Positions 11,274-22,440 of a stretch of DNA of 64,000 nt are shown here, in pieces (within the stretch, counting starts at the first letter, position 1; each line of letters opens with the position of its first letter). The notes beneath the pieces were generated by a model. It was not told the origin of the DNA, ran no database searches, and saw only the letters and a program-made list of their open reading frames with translations. A program made the translations under genes and the position numbers. The stretch covers positions 47,155,908 through 47,219,907 of the forward strand of contig JAJKFL010000003.1 in the NCBI GenBank assembly GCA_021186555.1. Direction: 5' to 3'. The stretch comes from Reticulitermes speratus. Its lineage: Eukaryota > Arthropoda > Insecta > Blattodea > Rhinotermitidae.

Positions 11274-11576
11274 GAGGGCACGCGGTGGCGCAGTTGGTTG
11301 AGGCACAGCGCTACAAGCCGGAAGATTGCGGGTTCGATTCCCGATGGTGTCATTAGAATTTTTCATTAACATAATCCTTCCGGTCGCACTATGACCCTGG
11401 GGTCGACTCAGCCTCTAACAGAAATGAGAACCAGAAATATTTCCTGGGGGTAAAGGCGGCCGGTGCGTAGGGCTGACAACCTTACCACATTCATGTGCCG
11501 ATTGTCTAGAAATCTGGGAGCCTCAACCTCCTGGAACCCTAAGGGCCTGTCCAGGCCTGTAATGGGGTTGCTTTAC
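11274..11576 (+). mobile_element. SINE family A copy, full length
   Basis: Same structure as the 4.3-kb copy: A box tggcgcagttgg, B box ggttcgattcc, the CTGGGGGTAAAGGCGGCCGG core and the 'CCTGTAATGGGGTTGCTTTACC' end. A perfect 15-bp target-site duplication, ctatccctatttata, lies at 11259-11273 and 11577-11591. The frame MRRADNLTTFMCRLSRN is the recurring SINE artefact. Confidence 0.94.
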
Positions 11577-11591
11577 CTATCCCTATTTATA

Positions 11592-12109
11592 ACATACATT
11601 AGTGATAATTTCCTCTCCGAAATCAATTCTCCAAGAAATTTCGAACTTTAACACTACACGGACTGACAATTTAATTGACATCGGTTGGGTTCACAGACCA
11701 AATCCAGATGTCGACAATTTCCGTACCTCTAGTGATTGATTGGAATTCTCTCTCCTTGACACGAGCTTAGCCACAGCCTGCGTCATATGTGCCACGCCTA
11801 ACAGCTACGTCGGAGATGTTGCCTGCATGGCACGGTGAAACTTCAGAGAGTCTTAAAGATATTAACCGTTGCAAATTTACCCATAATGTACATTTAACAT
11901 GAATAGTTATTGTCCTATTATGTAGGTCTTTTTTCATTTTAACAGACAATTTAACAAACATTACTGACTGAATTATTATTTGTTATATAGGTCTGCACCG
12001 GCCGAAATTTTAGAATTCTACCTGTTCCGGTTCGAGCAGCCTTCGGTACGACTTTGAAGTTTACTTTTTAACGTGTTACTCGTACCGGCGGAAGTCTCCG
12101 ACCATGTAC
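11592..12109. other. No recognised feature
   Basis: No supported gene or repeat. Confidence 0.5.
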
Positions 12110-12680
12110 AATCTGCTCTATGTTGTCGTTAAGACATTGTTCTGTAATATACCAAGGGAAGCAATTTACGTACAACGTAACACTGAAGCGCGTTCGCGAA
12201 ACACTTGTTGCCGTGGGAAAGAAACAGGTATTAAATTATGAGTGTATGTTTGTAGTCGCATGTAAGTTTGTAAGCGCATGCGCCGTATTATATTGTCATC
12301 TGTGGCCTGTCAGGCTCTACCACAATTTTCCACATTATCTCATAAACGGCACGACTTTCGGAAAAACGTTACTGAATATAAAATGTGTTTTGATTTCCTG
12401 TACAATATTTGTCTGAAATATTTCTTAACTTAAGAAGAATTCAGCGAGATATTATCATAAATGTGCATAGGCTTCATGTAAAGTAAGCGTTAATCTTGTC
12501 AGATTTGAATCAAAGTTGAATTTTCTCGATAGATTTTCAAAAAAATACTCCAATATCACATTTAATGAAAATCCGTCCAGTGGGAGCCGAGTTGTTCCAT
12601 GCAGACGGACAGACAGACAGACAGATATGAGGAACTTATTAGTCGCTTATCGCAAATTTTGAGAACGCGCCTAAGAAGGT
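12110..12680 (+). repeat. Widespread arthropod interspersed repeat (family F)
   Basis: The pseudo-translation gives the stretches GKQFTYNVTLKRVRETLVAV, TLLNIKCVLISCTIFV and, after breaks, FSIDFQKNTPISHLMKIRPV followed by GAELFHADGQTDRQTDM. I recall this string from many arthropod sequence records as a dispersed repeat, not a protein. A short (ACAG)n run sits at about 12608-12625. A second copy, with 'aatttacgtataacgtaaca' and the same (ACAG)-type run, is at 54995-55330. Its replication mode is unknown. Confidence 0.65.
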
Positions 12681-13420
12681 CAGTAACCCATGAAAGGGTT
12701 CTTTAACAACGTTCTGAGATATCAGACGCCAAACATGTGAAGTGTTATCTCGGATTGTTTCCGTGATCGGGCAGCTCCCTGCAGCGTACTGTACTTTAAT
12801 TCTTCACATGCTCCGCCCTCGGTGCACTGTAGGCTTGTGTATAGATTTAAGGGCACTATAAACTAAAATCCTCTACATCCTTATGTCCTACATCCTGGTC
12901 AGAAGTTGAAATTTGAAAACAAACCAAGGTCATCAAAGGGTTACACGAATCCTCGACTCGCCACGCTAAATATACACTGAACTCCCTGGTCACGTAGCAG
13001 CAACAGCAGCTCACATAACTCTGTGCCAGTTATTAGTTATCTGTTTCCAGGCATAGGGTGAAAGAAATAAAGTTATCTTTGCCAAAACGGACAGGTTCGA
13101 GATATCTCGAAGTGTTTTCTATAAAACTTGATTGTTATTTAAATTGTAGTCCAATCTGCCCGAAATCCAACATTATCTGTTCTATCAGAACCAGTTCCAG
13201 CCCGAGGTCTAGATCCGGTCCGTGGATACCCCTACTGTCTTAACAAACGGACTCGGGTAACTATCCTAAACAAAACCAATCCAATATACACACTTCACCT
13301 GCTTTTGTTTAAGAATGTTAAGCACCACGTTTACCTACTTCACGGGAAAAATTGAGCCCCTACGTCCCCGTAAACACGCTGTATTTCCTGTCAGACTATT
13401 CGATTGTATGTAGTTAATTT
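12681..13420. other. No recognised feature
   Basis: A 61-codon open frame (13058-13243) is unrecognised. Nothing else is supported. Confidence 0.5.
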
Positions 13421-13656
13421 TTTTTTCTGTAGCGCAACAGCCCCTAGTGGCCCAGGGCCTTCTCATTAAAGAGGCTTTACGATCATACTCGGTAGGACTC
13501 CTCTGGACGAGTGATTAGCCCAGTGCAGAGACCTCTACTTGACAACACACAACATTCACAAGAGATAGATCCATGCCCCCGGCGGGATTCGAACCGACAA
13601 TACCAAGAAGAGAACGGCCGCAATCGCACGCCTTAGACCGCGCCGCCAATGGAATA
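13421..13656 (-). mobile_element. SINE family B copy
   Basis: The minus strand shows the tRNA-like head with a GGTTCGAATCCCGCCGG B box near 13590-13575, the family body and an A-rich 3' tail (13421-13430). Any target-site duplication is weak. A family C SINE lies 18 bases away on the same strand. Confidence 0.8.
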
Positions 13657-13674
13657 GGCTGTATATAGGGAATA

Positions 13675-13955
13675 AAGGTAAAGTTCTCCCTAGAACAGGC
13701 CATGAAGGTCCAGAGGGGGAGCAGAGGTATAGCTCTACTCTTTCTTTAACCTCGGCGCTAGATGGGGGTGGGTGGTCAACGCCACGCCCCGGCCGCTTTA
13801 CCCCGGGAATGACCCGGTACCCATTGTACAGGAGGCTGGGTAGGCCCCAGGGCCGGTCTGGACGGGTGCCGAAAATCTCGCCCCCACCGGGATTCGATCC
13901 CCGGACCGCCCAGCCCGTAGCGAGTCGCTATACCGACTACGCTAACCCGGCCCAC
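13675..13955 (-). mobile_element. SINE family C copy, full length with perfect TSD
   Basis: The minus strand begins with a tRNA-like head (GCCGGGTTAGCGTAGTCGG, then a GGGGATCGAATCC-type B box). It continues with the GGGGTAAAGCGGCCGGGGCG core and ends in the AGAGTAGAGCTATACCTCTGC hairpin-like segment and GGGAGAACTTTACC. A perfect 14-bp duplication, gtatatagggaata, lies at 13661-13674 and 13956-13969. One of the clearest retroposition events in the window. Confidence 0.95.
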
Positions 13956-13969
13956 GTATATAGGGAATA

Positions 13970-14259
13970 GTCACTATTTATTCCGAGATTCACACAAAAT
14001 ATATAACCACCATCTGTGGGTGTAATGCAGAACACGTTTCTTGTTATAACAGGTAGTGTAGGTTGTAGCTATTTTATTTTAAACCAATGAATTTAATATA
14101 AATCTTTACACCTTGTTTGGAATAGCAACAACGAACACCGAGAAAATAAATTATATTTATTCAGCCTTAGGGCTTATTATTATAAAACTCGAACACATTC
14201 TTAAAATTATGACTTTCACGTTAGTACTTTTAGCATTTTCGTAGCATGAATTGCTTTTT
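13970..14259. other. No recognised feature
   Basis: AT-rich spacer between the SINE and the longest open frame. Confidence 0.5.
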
Positions 14260-14859
14260 TTATATACCCAGTGGCTCAGGCGTCGCTTGGAACAGTTTTT
14301 CTGTTGTTAAACACCGAGTGTCAAGTAACTTTTGAGCCATTCTATGTATTCTTCCCACACCTGCATTTAACCCTCGGAAATATATTGGTGTGTTCTTAAA
14401 AGGTAGGCTAATGCACTTTGTCGACTGACGACTGAAATTCTGTTGACAAGTAGAGCATGAATTTCTTCCGCGTATTACTTTGTTATACCGTAAGCATGGA
14501 AGTTCTAATAAAAACATTAACACCTCTGTACAGGTCCATAAATTTCTACGCTTCAGCAAGCACTTATAAAGCTGTCGCAGATAGAGTAGGTGTGACATGT
14601 TGATACGTTGCTCTTCGTCTCGGTGCTTCTGTCGTAAAAGGGCTCGTGAAATGGGAAGTTTCTTGCAGAACGTCCGTCCGTGAATGCGGCTACAGAGAGG
14701 GAAGAGGGCTGTTAAAGCTTCACACTGTGCAATTACTTTGAAACCTGACTCCAACCTTGAACGTGACTCCTTCCGTGGCATACTAATTTTTAAGAAAAAG
14801 GAAGGTGAATCTTGTAGAGAAAACTTGTGACTTCTTCTTTGACAGATCCCTGGGAACAC
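14260..14859 (-). CDS. Unrecognised open frame, longest in the window (possible exon)
   Basis: An open minus-strand frame of about 200 codons ending TAA at 14262-14260. The 5' codon at 14859 is GTG, so it is not a credible start in an animal. The first ATG (14781-14779) gives 173 residues. Near the upstream edge the minus strand reads 'ctctgtactgtgttcccag' before GGATCTGTC, a fair splice-acceptor-like string, so a last exon is conceivable. The product is basic and cysteine-containing (KESRSRLESGFK, CSTCQQNFSRQSTK) with no domain, signal peptide or membrane segment I recognise. The length is beyond the other open frames here (next about 150 codons), but chance or an old mobile-element fragment remains possible. 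Confidence 0.25.
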   Translation of the reverse strand: MFPGICQRRSHKFSLQDSPSFFLKISMPRKESRSRLESGFKVIAQCEALTALFPLCSRIHGRTFCKKLPISRALLRQKHRDEEQRINMSHLLYLRQLYKCLLKRRNLWTCTEVLMFLLELPCLRYNKVIRGRNSCSTCQQNFSRQSTKCISLPFKNTPIYFRGLNAGVGRIHRMAQKLLDTRCLTTEKLFQATPEPLGI

Positions 14860-15430
14860 AGTACAGAGTGAGACGTCTTTCAGGAGAACTAGCGGAAATC
14901 AGAAACGTGAGTAAGATCGTAATGTAGAATGGAGGAAAGTATTGAAATATTTGCGGTAATGTACTTGGGTTAAATAGATCAACACAGACAATCTGTATAA
15001 AATTCTGTTTATTCGCACGCCACTTAGTGTATGTGGTGTATAGTTAATTCTACAAATGTTCACTGAGATACTAAGCAAAGCATGACTGTGTTAAAACCTT
15101 AAGGATAATTGTGGGTATGTTAAATAAATAAGTGTAAAAACGATGGATTTGTAGCCGCTTTCCAGTTTTTTTTTTTTATCTGTAGTTCCTAACGGATGGA
15201 GAATTCGTTTATGTGGGGAAATATTTTAATTCAGAAGCGTATTAATTTTTAAACAAATTCCCTGAAAAATGTAGCTTATTTCCGCGCGTAACGTAACATT
15301 TTACGTAACTTTGTTCTTAATGTGTAATTTGTGGTAAAGTGTATGTAAAGTAGAGTTTACGTACGTCAGGGCTTACTTAAAGCACTGTGTGTGTGTGCAT
15401 ACAGAATGGGGCAAAAGTCACTTGACACTG
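14860..15430. other. No recognised feature
   Basis: Spacer with short T runs. No supported gene or shared repeat. Confidence 0.5.
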
Positions 15431-15512
15431 TACAGAGTATACACAAAAGAATGGTGCGGTTTCAATAGTTTTCACTATTGAATCCGCACCATTCTTTTGT
15501 GTATACCCTGTA
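15431..15512. mobile_element. 82-bp foldback MITE-like hairpin with TACAGRGT ends
   Basis: Two 38-bp arms (15431-15468 and 15475-15512) match at 36 of 38 positions in inverted orientation, separated by only ttttca. The ends are TACAGAGT and ACCCTGTA, which suit a Tc1/mariner-like TA-flanked non-autonomous element. A decayed relative is at 47145-47207. Transcribed, it would form an almost perfect 38-bp hairpin. Confidence 0.75.
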
Positions 15513-16345
15513 TATTCTAGATTTTTTCTCTGTCAAATGATTTTTGCGACATCTGTTATGAGGCAAAATGCTGCGTGGCTTGTAATATTTCTGAGGTCTC
15601 AGGGTAATAATCAGTATAGCGAGGTTGCACTGAAACATATCCTGTTGAATGAGTGGCTCGTTTCTCGTCAAACAGCATTTCGCCTTGCTTGGGATTAGAG
15701 CAGTCATTTGGCATCTGTTTTTATGGCTGTGGAATGTGCTATTTCAATCTGAGGAAAGAATATAAATTACAAGTTGCTAAAAATAAAGTACTGTGGAAGG
15801 TACCGAGTATGGATGATGTAAGAAAGAAACTAATGGTTTTACATAAGGAAAGGTTTCGTGACGCGCAGCGCGGCCTAGAGTCGTTAGGGGAGTGAAATCG
15901 AGTAAGTGATTAAAGGATAGATATTTAATTTGGGTCGGAAAGCCAAATGCACACATTTTAATTGGGAGAAGTTTTAAAACATGGCCAACAGAATGAACCA
16001 GGAGCTTGGAAAGTAATGTTACTTTGGCTGCTAGGGAACTTAGGATGGGAGATGGCGAAATGATTCATGATTGTACCCAACTGCTGCCTGTGTTTTAGCA
16101 GAGTTTAACTTTCTGGTAAAGCTAGCAGAAAGTTAGCTATCCAACATTCGTTTCATGAACACTTCGCCTTTTGTACCATGCAAAACATTGATTCAACAGA
16201 CGTCATTCGTAGTTACGATGTAAACTGCAATGTCAATGACAGCCCGTTTGTAAGAGTTATCAAGCAGTCTTGACCTTCCAGCACTAATATATGAAGGGTA
16301 GGGTTTAGTGTGGAAAAATAAAAAGGTTAAGCCTTTATATACTAG
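15513..16345. other. No recognised feature
   Basis: An 80-codon open frame (15653-15895, plus) is unrecognised. Nothing else is supported. Confidence 0.5.
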
Positions 16346-16655
16346 ACGGGGGGGGGGGAGTAGCCCAGTCGGTGGAGTGACTAAACTACGGACAGGAAAA
16401 ACAAGGAATCGTTTTTTCGATTTCCAGCATGGAAAAAAAGATATTTTTCTCTTGTGAAAAGCGTCGAGAAAGTCTCTGGGCACCGCTCAACTCCCTGTCA
16501 GCCATATGGACTCTTTTCCCAAGGGAAAAGCAGCGGAGGCGTGTAGCTACCTACTCACCTCCATCTAGTGCTGTGGTTTAAGTGTGATTATAGCTAAACC
16601 CACACTTCCCCTTATGACTTCGTAGCATGAACAGGGATAAATTTACCTTTCAGTT
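16346..16655 (+). mobile_element. SINE family E copy, full length
   Basis: After a run of G, a tRNA-like head (gtagcccagtcggtggagtg, A-box region) and a weak B box (tttcgatttcc). Then come GATATTTTTCTC, 'aagggaaaagcagcggagg', 'ctcacctccatctagtgct' and a 3' end 'gataaatttacctttcag'. The body order matches the 30.3-kb and 53.5-kb copies. Confidence 0.7.
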
Positions 16656-19613
16656 TACCGAACTTACTATAATATTTTTACATAATTGTGCACTGAACGA
16701 TAGTTTCTTTGAAGTAATGTGCAGTTCCTTGTTTTAAGGGCGATAGCATTGTTACTGATGTTGCAATCAAATAATATTATGTAGTGAAAATTTACATATG
16801 AACAAACGCTGCATAATGCTTTCACGTTTTGAGAAATAAATCTCTGACTCTTTCCCTGCAAAGACAGGAATTTTTGTTCCACAGGCACTAAAGACACCTT
16901 TCTCACACACAATTTATTCATCTGATAGTGCCAGATAGTAATTTTCCTGCCTTTCTCTTCAGAATTCCTGTATATTTCCCGAGCTAAGTTCTGTCTACGT
17001 AATACAATATTTAGGGTACACAGAACGTAGGCAGTCTAGCTTCCCCGTGTACAATATTAGCATTCAGTATAAGCCAAAATTATTAGGAATTTTATTTGAA
17101 TATTTAATTCTTCTGTGATGTTACGCATTTACCATTCCACACGGCATTATATCTCACAAAATTTGAATATTTAAAAACTTGTTCCATCAGGCTGATTCTT
17201 CACATCAAAATAACAACAGCTTCTCTAGGTCATAGGCGCCCCTTCTGTTCTGTAATCATATAAAGATCTATTCCCTTTAATATTTCACTTGTGTTAGCTT
17301 CCATTCTCAATAGACGCCCCGTACGTCAAAGGGAAACAACTGAAGAGAGAAACATGAGAAGTAATTTCAAGCATGGTCTACGTAGTCATCGATTCAACTG
17401 CCAGTCTCTCCTCTTTTAGGTGAATTCGTACCAGATTCCACCTCCAATTAACGTGCTGATGAACATGTTTCGTCTATCCGTGCTCCGATTTCATGTTGCA
17501 TCTTGATACTTCTTCTGTCCTACCAATTACAAGTCAAAACTTTCTACAGGTATTCTTTGAAAACGTCAATTACGTATGTCCAGTTTTAATAAAATTCAAG
17601 TTTTAGGCAGTTTCTCGTAAAATTACTTAATATAAAATTTACTAAAATATTTTTAGAGATTTTGGATTTGCTGTCTTCGTACCGAGAGTCGAATAGGTAC
17701 AGTTTTACACTGATAATACTAGACCAATGCTACAGATGTTTAAAACCAGACATAAATGGTACTTTCTTATCTTAGACTAGCTAATATCGTATTCAGTAAT
17801 GAGACGGCAAATATTTAACAAATATAATTTTGATTTATAAAATTTCCTGAAAATAACAATACGAAGATAGAAAGAAGAATATTGTCTCCACCTCATAATC
17901 TCTCACTGCCGCCATGCTAGTATTATACTGATCACAGAAAACTATAATATACAAAAATTGCAAAAGGCTCATTCCAATTCTGTCAAAACCCGTTGGATTA
18001 TTCAAAATTTTATTGGGGTGGGAGTGGTTACACACGTATTAATTTATGAATGGACCTTCATATATACAGACAAAAGTTGTGTTCAGTAGATGCGTAAAAG
18101 CATAGAGCATAATTAGAAAGAAGTTAAATTTGCTACGCCGTAATACCTTAAACTACAGAACAAGACAATGAGAGCCTGTCTCACTAATACGCATCTTTGT
18201 GTGACTACTAAAAATAAAGTATACGTGGTGTAGTGTCAGAATGAATGTACGTGCTAACGTTCAATGAAACATGTGTTGTTCCGCGGGTTCACGTAAACAT
18301 AGCATCACACATCTGTTTTGGCTCATTCCAAGGTTAGAGACCTATGAACAGGAAATATACAAAACGAAATCCAATGGGTGCTAACAAGATTTTCTGTTCG
18401 TTACGATCAAAAATTGGATGCAAATGATGATGTTACATGCAGAGCTTTAATGTAAACGAGATAGTGGCTCGTAGCGCTTCAATCCATAAATTGACTGTTG
18501 GAATAATTTGATATGTTTGGGATTGTCCTTTCTGCAAGCGTCGCTTGATAAATGGTTTTTGTAAAGTGACAATTGAAAGTGATACGAAGACGAAGCTTGT
18601 TATACCGACTCTTCTGATTTCTGTTTCTCATTTGCCACATTTCCTTCCAAGTATTCAAAGTGGCAGTTAAAACTTAAATTTATCAGTTTACAGGCCTATG
18701 ATGACATTTCCCAGCGAGTAGCACAAAAATATCTAATATACTGAACCCAAAATTGGCTAAAGTAGTAAATGATATGGCTTCTGTACTTGAGATGCCCAGT
18801 TTGAATCTCGGCCGGAACACTGGCTATAACGAGTGAGGCCTTTTATACTTCTGTCCTTTCAGATTCAAGGATAGCATCTTAAAATTACACCACTACTTCT
18901 TCTTTCACGTCCGTTCGAATTCATGCAAACCATACGCTGGATACGTCCCAGTGTATATAACAAGATTATTCAAAATGCATTGACAAAACTATATATAAAA
19001 GACGGAAGGTTGACATTTTCTGTGCTCGCCACCTGTTTCACTGCTACCAACAATTGTGAGGCGAATTAAAATTTCCCCTTCTTCTTAACATTCACTCGTG
19101 TACTGTACAGCAGTGAGCCAATGAAGTTGTATCCTATGACGTCTATGCACTTCAGGACCCTAGAACACAAAACTGCGTGACGCCTTAGAATAGGATTCGT
19201 GGAAAGAGACTTTGCAAGTTAATGAGTCGATGAGGGATTATCACATCTGATAATGTTGTTGTGGCTTGGTTATACTCGCTGCGGATTAACTCTAATCACA
19301 GGTCAGTTATAACGACCTAGTTTATAGCCTTTTGAATAAAACATTAACTTGAACGTTTTACGTTTCTTGCAAAATGTAGGCTATGTAATTCTGCTGTGGC
19401 TAGGCTCTGCATAATTGATATGAAGCGCTGTGTAAAATAAACTGTTTTCTATTTCATAGGGATTTACAAACACAGTAATAACAAAGTGTTAATGTGAATC
19501 CCTGCCGTAATGTATGAATGACACAGTAAGCAGAATCTAAAACATACGTGTCTATGATCATTACATTTGCAACTTTTGAGGCTTTTACGGGCAGTGTTGC
19601 TTTATGTAGTATT
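16656..19613. other. No recognised feature (about 3 kb)
   Basis: AT-rich. The open frames at 16667-16921 and 17835-18035 are unrecognised. A short B-box-like string (gtttgaatctcgg, about 18801-18813) could be a decayed SINE head but has no body. This is the longest stretch with neither a gene nor a repeat I can assign. Confidence 0.5.
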
Positions 19614-19700
19614 CTGGGTTATTAGACCACTTAGGATAATAAGTTGGTTTCAGCTTTTTGGAAGAACGTGCTGACTTCATCTTCAGGGTGAATTTATTGA
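19614..19700 (-). repeat. P-family arm, decayed
   Basis: The minus strand reads CCCTGAAGATGAAGTCAGCA, then 'cgttcttccaaaaagctg'. The CTGAAGA box and a GAAG/CTTC stem II survive, but GAAA has become AAAA. The outer part is 'aataagttgg..' rather than the usual TTACC. Confidence 0.5.
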
Positions 19701-20005
19701 GTTCGGGTGGCTGCTGAAGCAGAACAAACATATTGTCCGACACGGCGTAAGAACCCAGAAGAATATAGTTTGAATGATCACAGTGCATACAGATATGCCG
19801 GAAGCAGCGACATAAGTAGCGACTTGGAGCGCAGAGCAAATGATGCTCGAGATGTTTCATGATCGTATAGCAACAGGCGTGACCAGAGTGGTCTGAACGG
19901 CTGCCTTACTGCGATGTGGAAAGAAAATGGAAAAACTACTACATTATTAAACTACTTTTCGTAGATAGTCTGTTGCGAAGAACTCAGACAAATGCGAGAC
20001 CTGGA
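19701..20005. other. No recognised feature
   Basis: Spacer between the P-family arm and a LINE fragment. Confidence 0.4.
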
Positions 20006-20118
20006 CGATCCTTAAGGAAAAAAGAGGATAATGAAACTGAAAGAGGAAGCACTAGATCGCACTCTGAGGAGAACTCGCTTTGGAAGAGGCTATGGACCTG
20101 TCTTTAAGACAGACTAAA
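20006..20118 (+). mobile_element. LINE remnant, family 1 (short)
   Basis: Contains 'ctgaaagaggaagcactaga', then 'ctcgctttggaagaggct' and 'acctgtctttaagacagact', the same terminal stretch as at 1567-1660 and 33840-33925. Only the last about 110 bp of the family remain. Confidence 0.7.
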
Positions 20119-20242
20119 GCATAAATTTAAGTCCGAGTATTTATGGATGAGGCAATAAGATGATAAAAATATTTCAAGTCTTATATAATGACTCTGTAAA
20201 ATAATAACGTTATAAGCGTCGGTAGCTGAAACGAATCAGCAT

Positions 20243-20380
20243 AGAGCACCAGTGGATTGATACTAATAGGGAAAATGAAGTATTCGAGGTAAAACTGTCC
20301 CACAGCCACTGGGTCCAACACAGTCTGGCCGCTGTTGAACTGGGACCTTTGCTCTGAAAGGCCTAAGGTCGTGGACGGCT
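20243..20380 (-). mobile_element. SINE family D fragment
   Basis: The minus strand reads 'gaccttaggc', then 'ggacccagtggctgtgggac', 'gaatacttcattttcccta' and 'ccactggtgctc'. These match the order of the body of the family D copy at 27337-27624. Confidence 0.55.
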
Positions 20381-20887
20381 CTGATGACAATATTCCAACC
20401 TAGAAAGTTAAAGTAACAAATTACTGATGTAAACTCAGTAACAATTTTTAACAGCACTGTTCACATCATATTATTACGTGAACGAAATTAGAAAGATATG
20501 GCTAATCTTTCATACATCCTCCTCAGTACTATATTCTGGAAAGTTTATATATCCTCATATGACTAACAAACTTCCTGTGATATATAACCTATAGATTCAT
20601 TTCCTTTTTCACAAAATCTGGCCATTGGATCATGTCCTGATCCAGATAAATCCAATCTAAAAATCCACATCCTGTTTGATAGTAACTGATTTTTAAGACC
20701 TGCTTATACGACCCTAGGTTTCTCACTAGACTACTTTCCCCTCAGATCTTAGGATTAACGTTTTAAACAGTTTCACATCTTATTCATTCATATTCATGAG
20801 GCGATCAACATGCAGCTCTATAGTAACGAATAATGTCTAGAAAGCAAAAGTGTGTAGCGTAGGTGACTGAATGAAATACGAGTACGG
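20381..20887. other. No recognised feature
   Basis: No supported gene or shared repeat. Confidence 0.5.
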
Positions 20888-21000
20888 AGCATGTAAAATG
20901 ATATGGGTAAGACCGACGTCATCGGAGGAAAACTCCTCTTGGTACCACTTTGTCTACAACAAATCCGGGATCGGACTCTGGGCCGGTAAGGAGATGCTCT
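20888..21000 (-). mobile_element. SINE family D-like fragment with tRNA-like head
   Basis: The minus strand reads an 'agagcatctccttaccggcc' head, a GTCCGATCCCGGA B box, 'agacaaagtggtaccaaga' and 'gttttcctccgatgac'. This is the family D order (B box, ACAAAGTGG, GTTTTTCCCCGA). Confidence 0.55.
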
Positions 21001-22069
21001 GGTAATTAACTCTATGGAAGCAGAAACATCTTTTGAGATGCCGATAGTTGCTTCACTAGTGCATAAATTCTCCGGATATATGGTACATGAAGATTCATGG
21101 AAAAGGCCCGCGTTTTTAGTTGTCCATAAAATGCATGTCAAAAACACTGATGTGTATGAAGTAGCAGAGATTATGTTAGGTCAGTACGGTCACTCCAGTG
21201 GGCTTCACCATTAGAATTTTGGAGTTATAGTAACTTAGCCGATAAAACGGGCGGCGAACGGCGTGTCAAATGACGTGCCATTTTTCTGGGGGCTTATGAA
21301 AGCTGCGCTTACATGAGTCCTTTGTTCACGGTTCAGAGAGACTGCTAATTAAGATTCACCCTGACACTGCGTTACATAAGAAAAGATAAATGACTTCTTT
21401 TCCAGCTAAAACTTCTGAACTTTGTGACTACGTAATAAGTCAGGTGAAAAAATTATATCTTACATTATAAAGGGACTGCTTGGGGGCAGTGTCATCTTTT
21501 GAAAGTACCGTGCGAGGCGAGGGTCTTGGAGATAAATTAAAATCCTTCAATTTCTGATCAAAATTATTACTACATGGAAAAGAAATTAGTTACCCTTTTT
21601 TTTCAACAAATTACCTTGAAACCCAAGGTTACTTTCCAGTGTATGATATCAATCGAAACAAACCTGTCTCGCCCTTTCTCAACAGCAGACTTTTCAAACC
21701 GTGCCACCGCCTGTGTTAATAATATGCGTACAACATATTTTATGTTGCTGCTTTAATTCGCAGTTCAAGACTTGGTCTTGCCAGCTCTTCATTTCGCCAC
21801 GGATTCCATTCGCACTCGACGAAAATTTGCCGAACCACTAATAACATTCTTATATATGAAGCTAAAACTCTAGACCACAAGCATATATTGAAAATAATAA
21901 CTAAATATCAAATAAGATATTAGAATTACATATTGTATATTTACACGTTTTTAGAAACCGTCATTACCTTTCATGAACATCAAAACTGAGACTTAAAACA
22001 TTAATATGCATATGAGAAAGAAGACGCTGATTTTTGGATAATCAGTTCCCATCTTTTCGAAGAAATTAA
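21001..22069. other. No recognised feature
   Basis: Open frames at 21014-21214 and 21574-21756 are unrecognised. No shared repeat. Confidence 0.5.
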
Positions 22070-22305
22070 CCCTTTAAAGACGAAGCGTAAAATGTTTTAT
22101 TTGAAGACCCAGTTCCTACTGCGCAGTAGACACTTTCATCTCCGTTATAGAAACCAATAAATTAATGTTGTATAGGACAAAAATCGCTGTTTGTACTGAG
22201 ATAAATATAAAACACATAAATACAGTGTGTGAACAAAATGTAAACTGTTGAATGTTAAACCTGCTAGGACATCAAGTAACCAGTAGATTTTAAACGTTTA
22301 ATACA
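22070..22305 (+). mobile_element. MITE-like element (family G)
   Basis: The left end 'attaaccctttaaagacg' and the right end 'ttttaaacgtttaata' are short inverted repeats. Internal segments ('gagataaatataaaacaca', 'tgaatgttaaacctg') match the 6.6-kb copy. Confidence 0.65.
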
Positions 22306-22339
22306 TTTATCTGAAATGTTTTGGGGCTCTGAGAACGCC

Positions 22340-22440
22340 TGCATCCTTGAAAATGAAGACCGTGTATTCCTACGGAAAGTCGGTAATCGATTACCCATCG
22401 ACCCAGGGTCTTATCCCAGAAGGATGGACTCCTCAATCAC
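22340..22440 (+). repeat. P-family arm, decayed
   Basis: Reads 'ccttgaaaatgaagacc', then 'cggaaagtcggtaatcg', 'attacccatcgaccc' and the outer end 'ttatcccagaagg'. The core has mutated (GAAAC to GAAAG) but the layout matches the P family. Confidence 0.5.
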
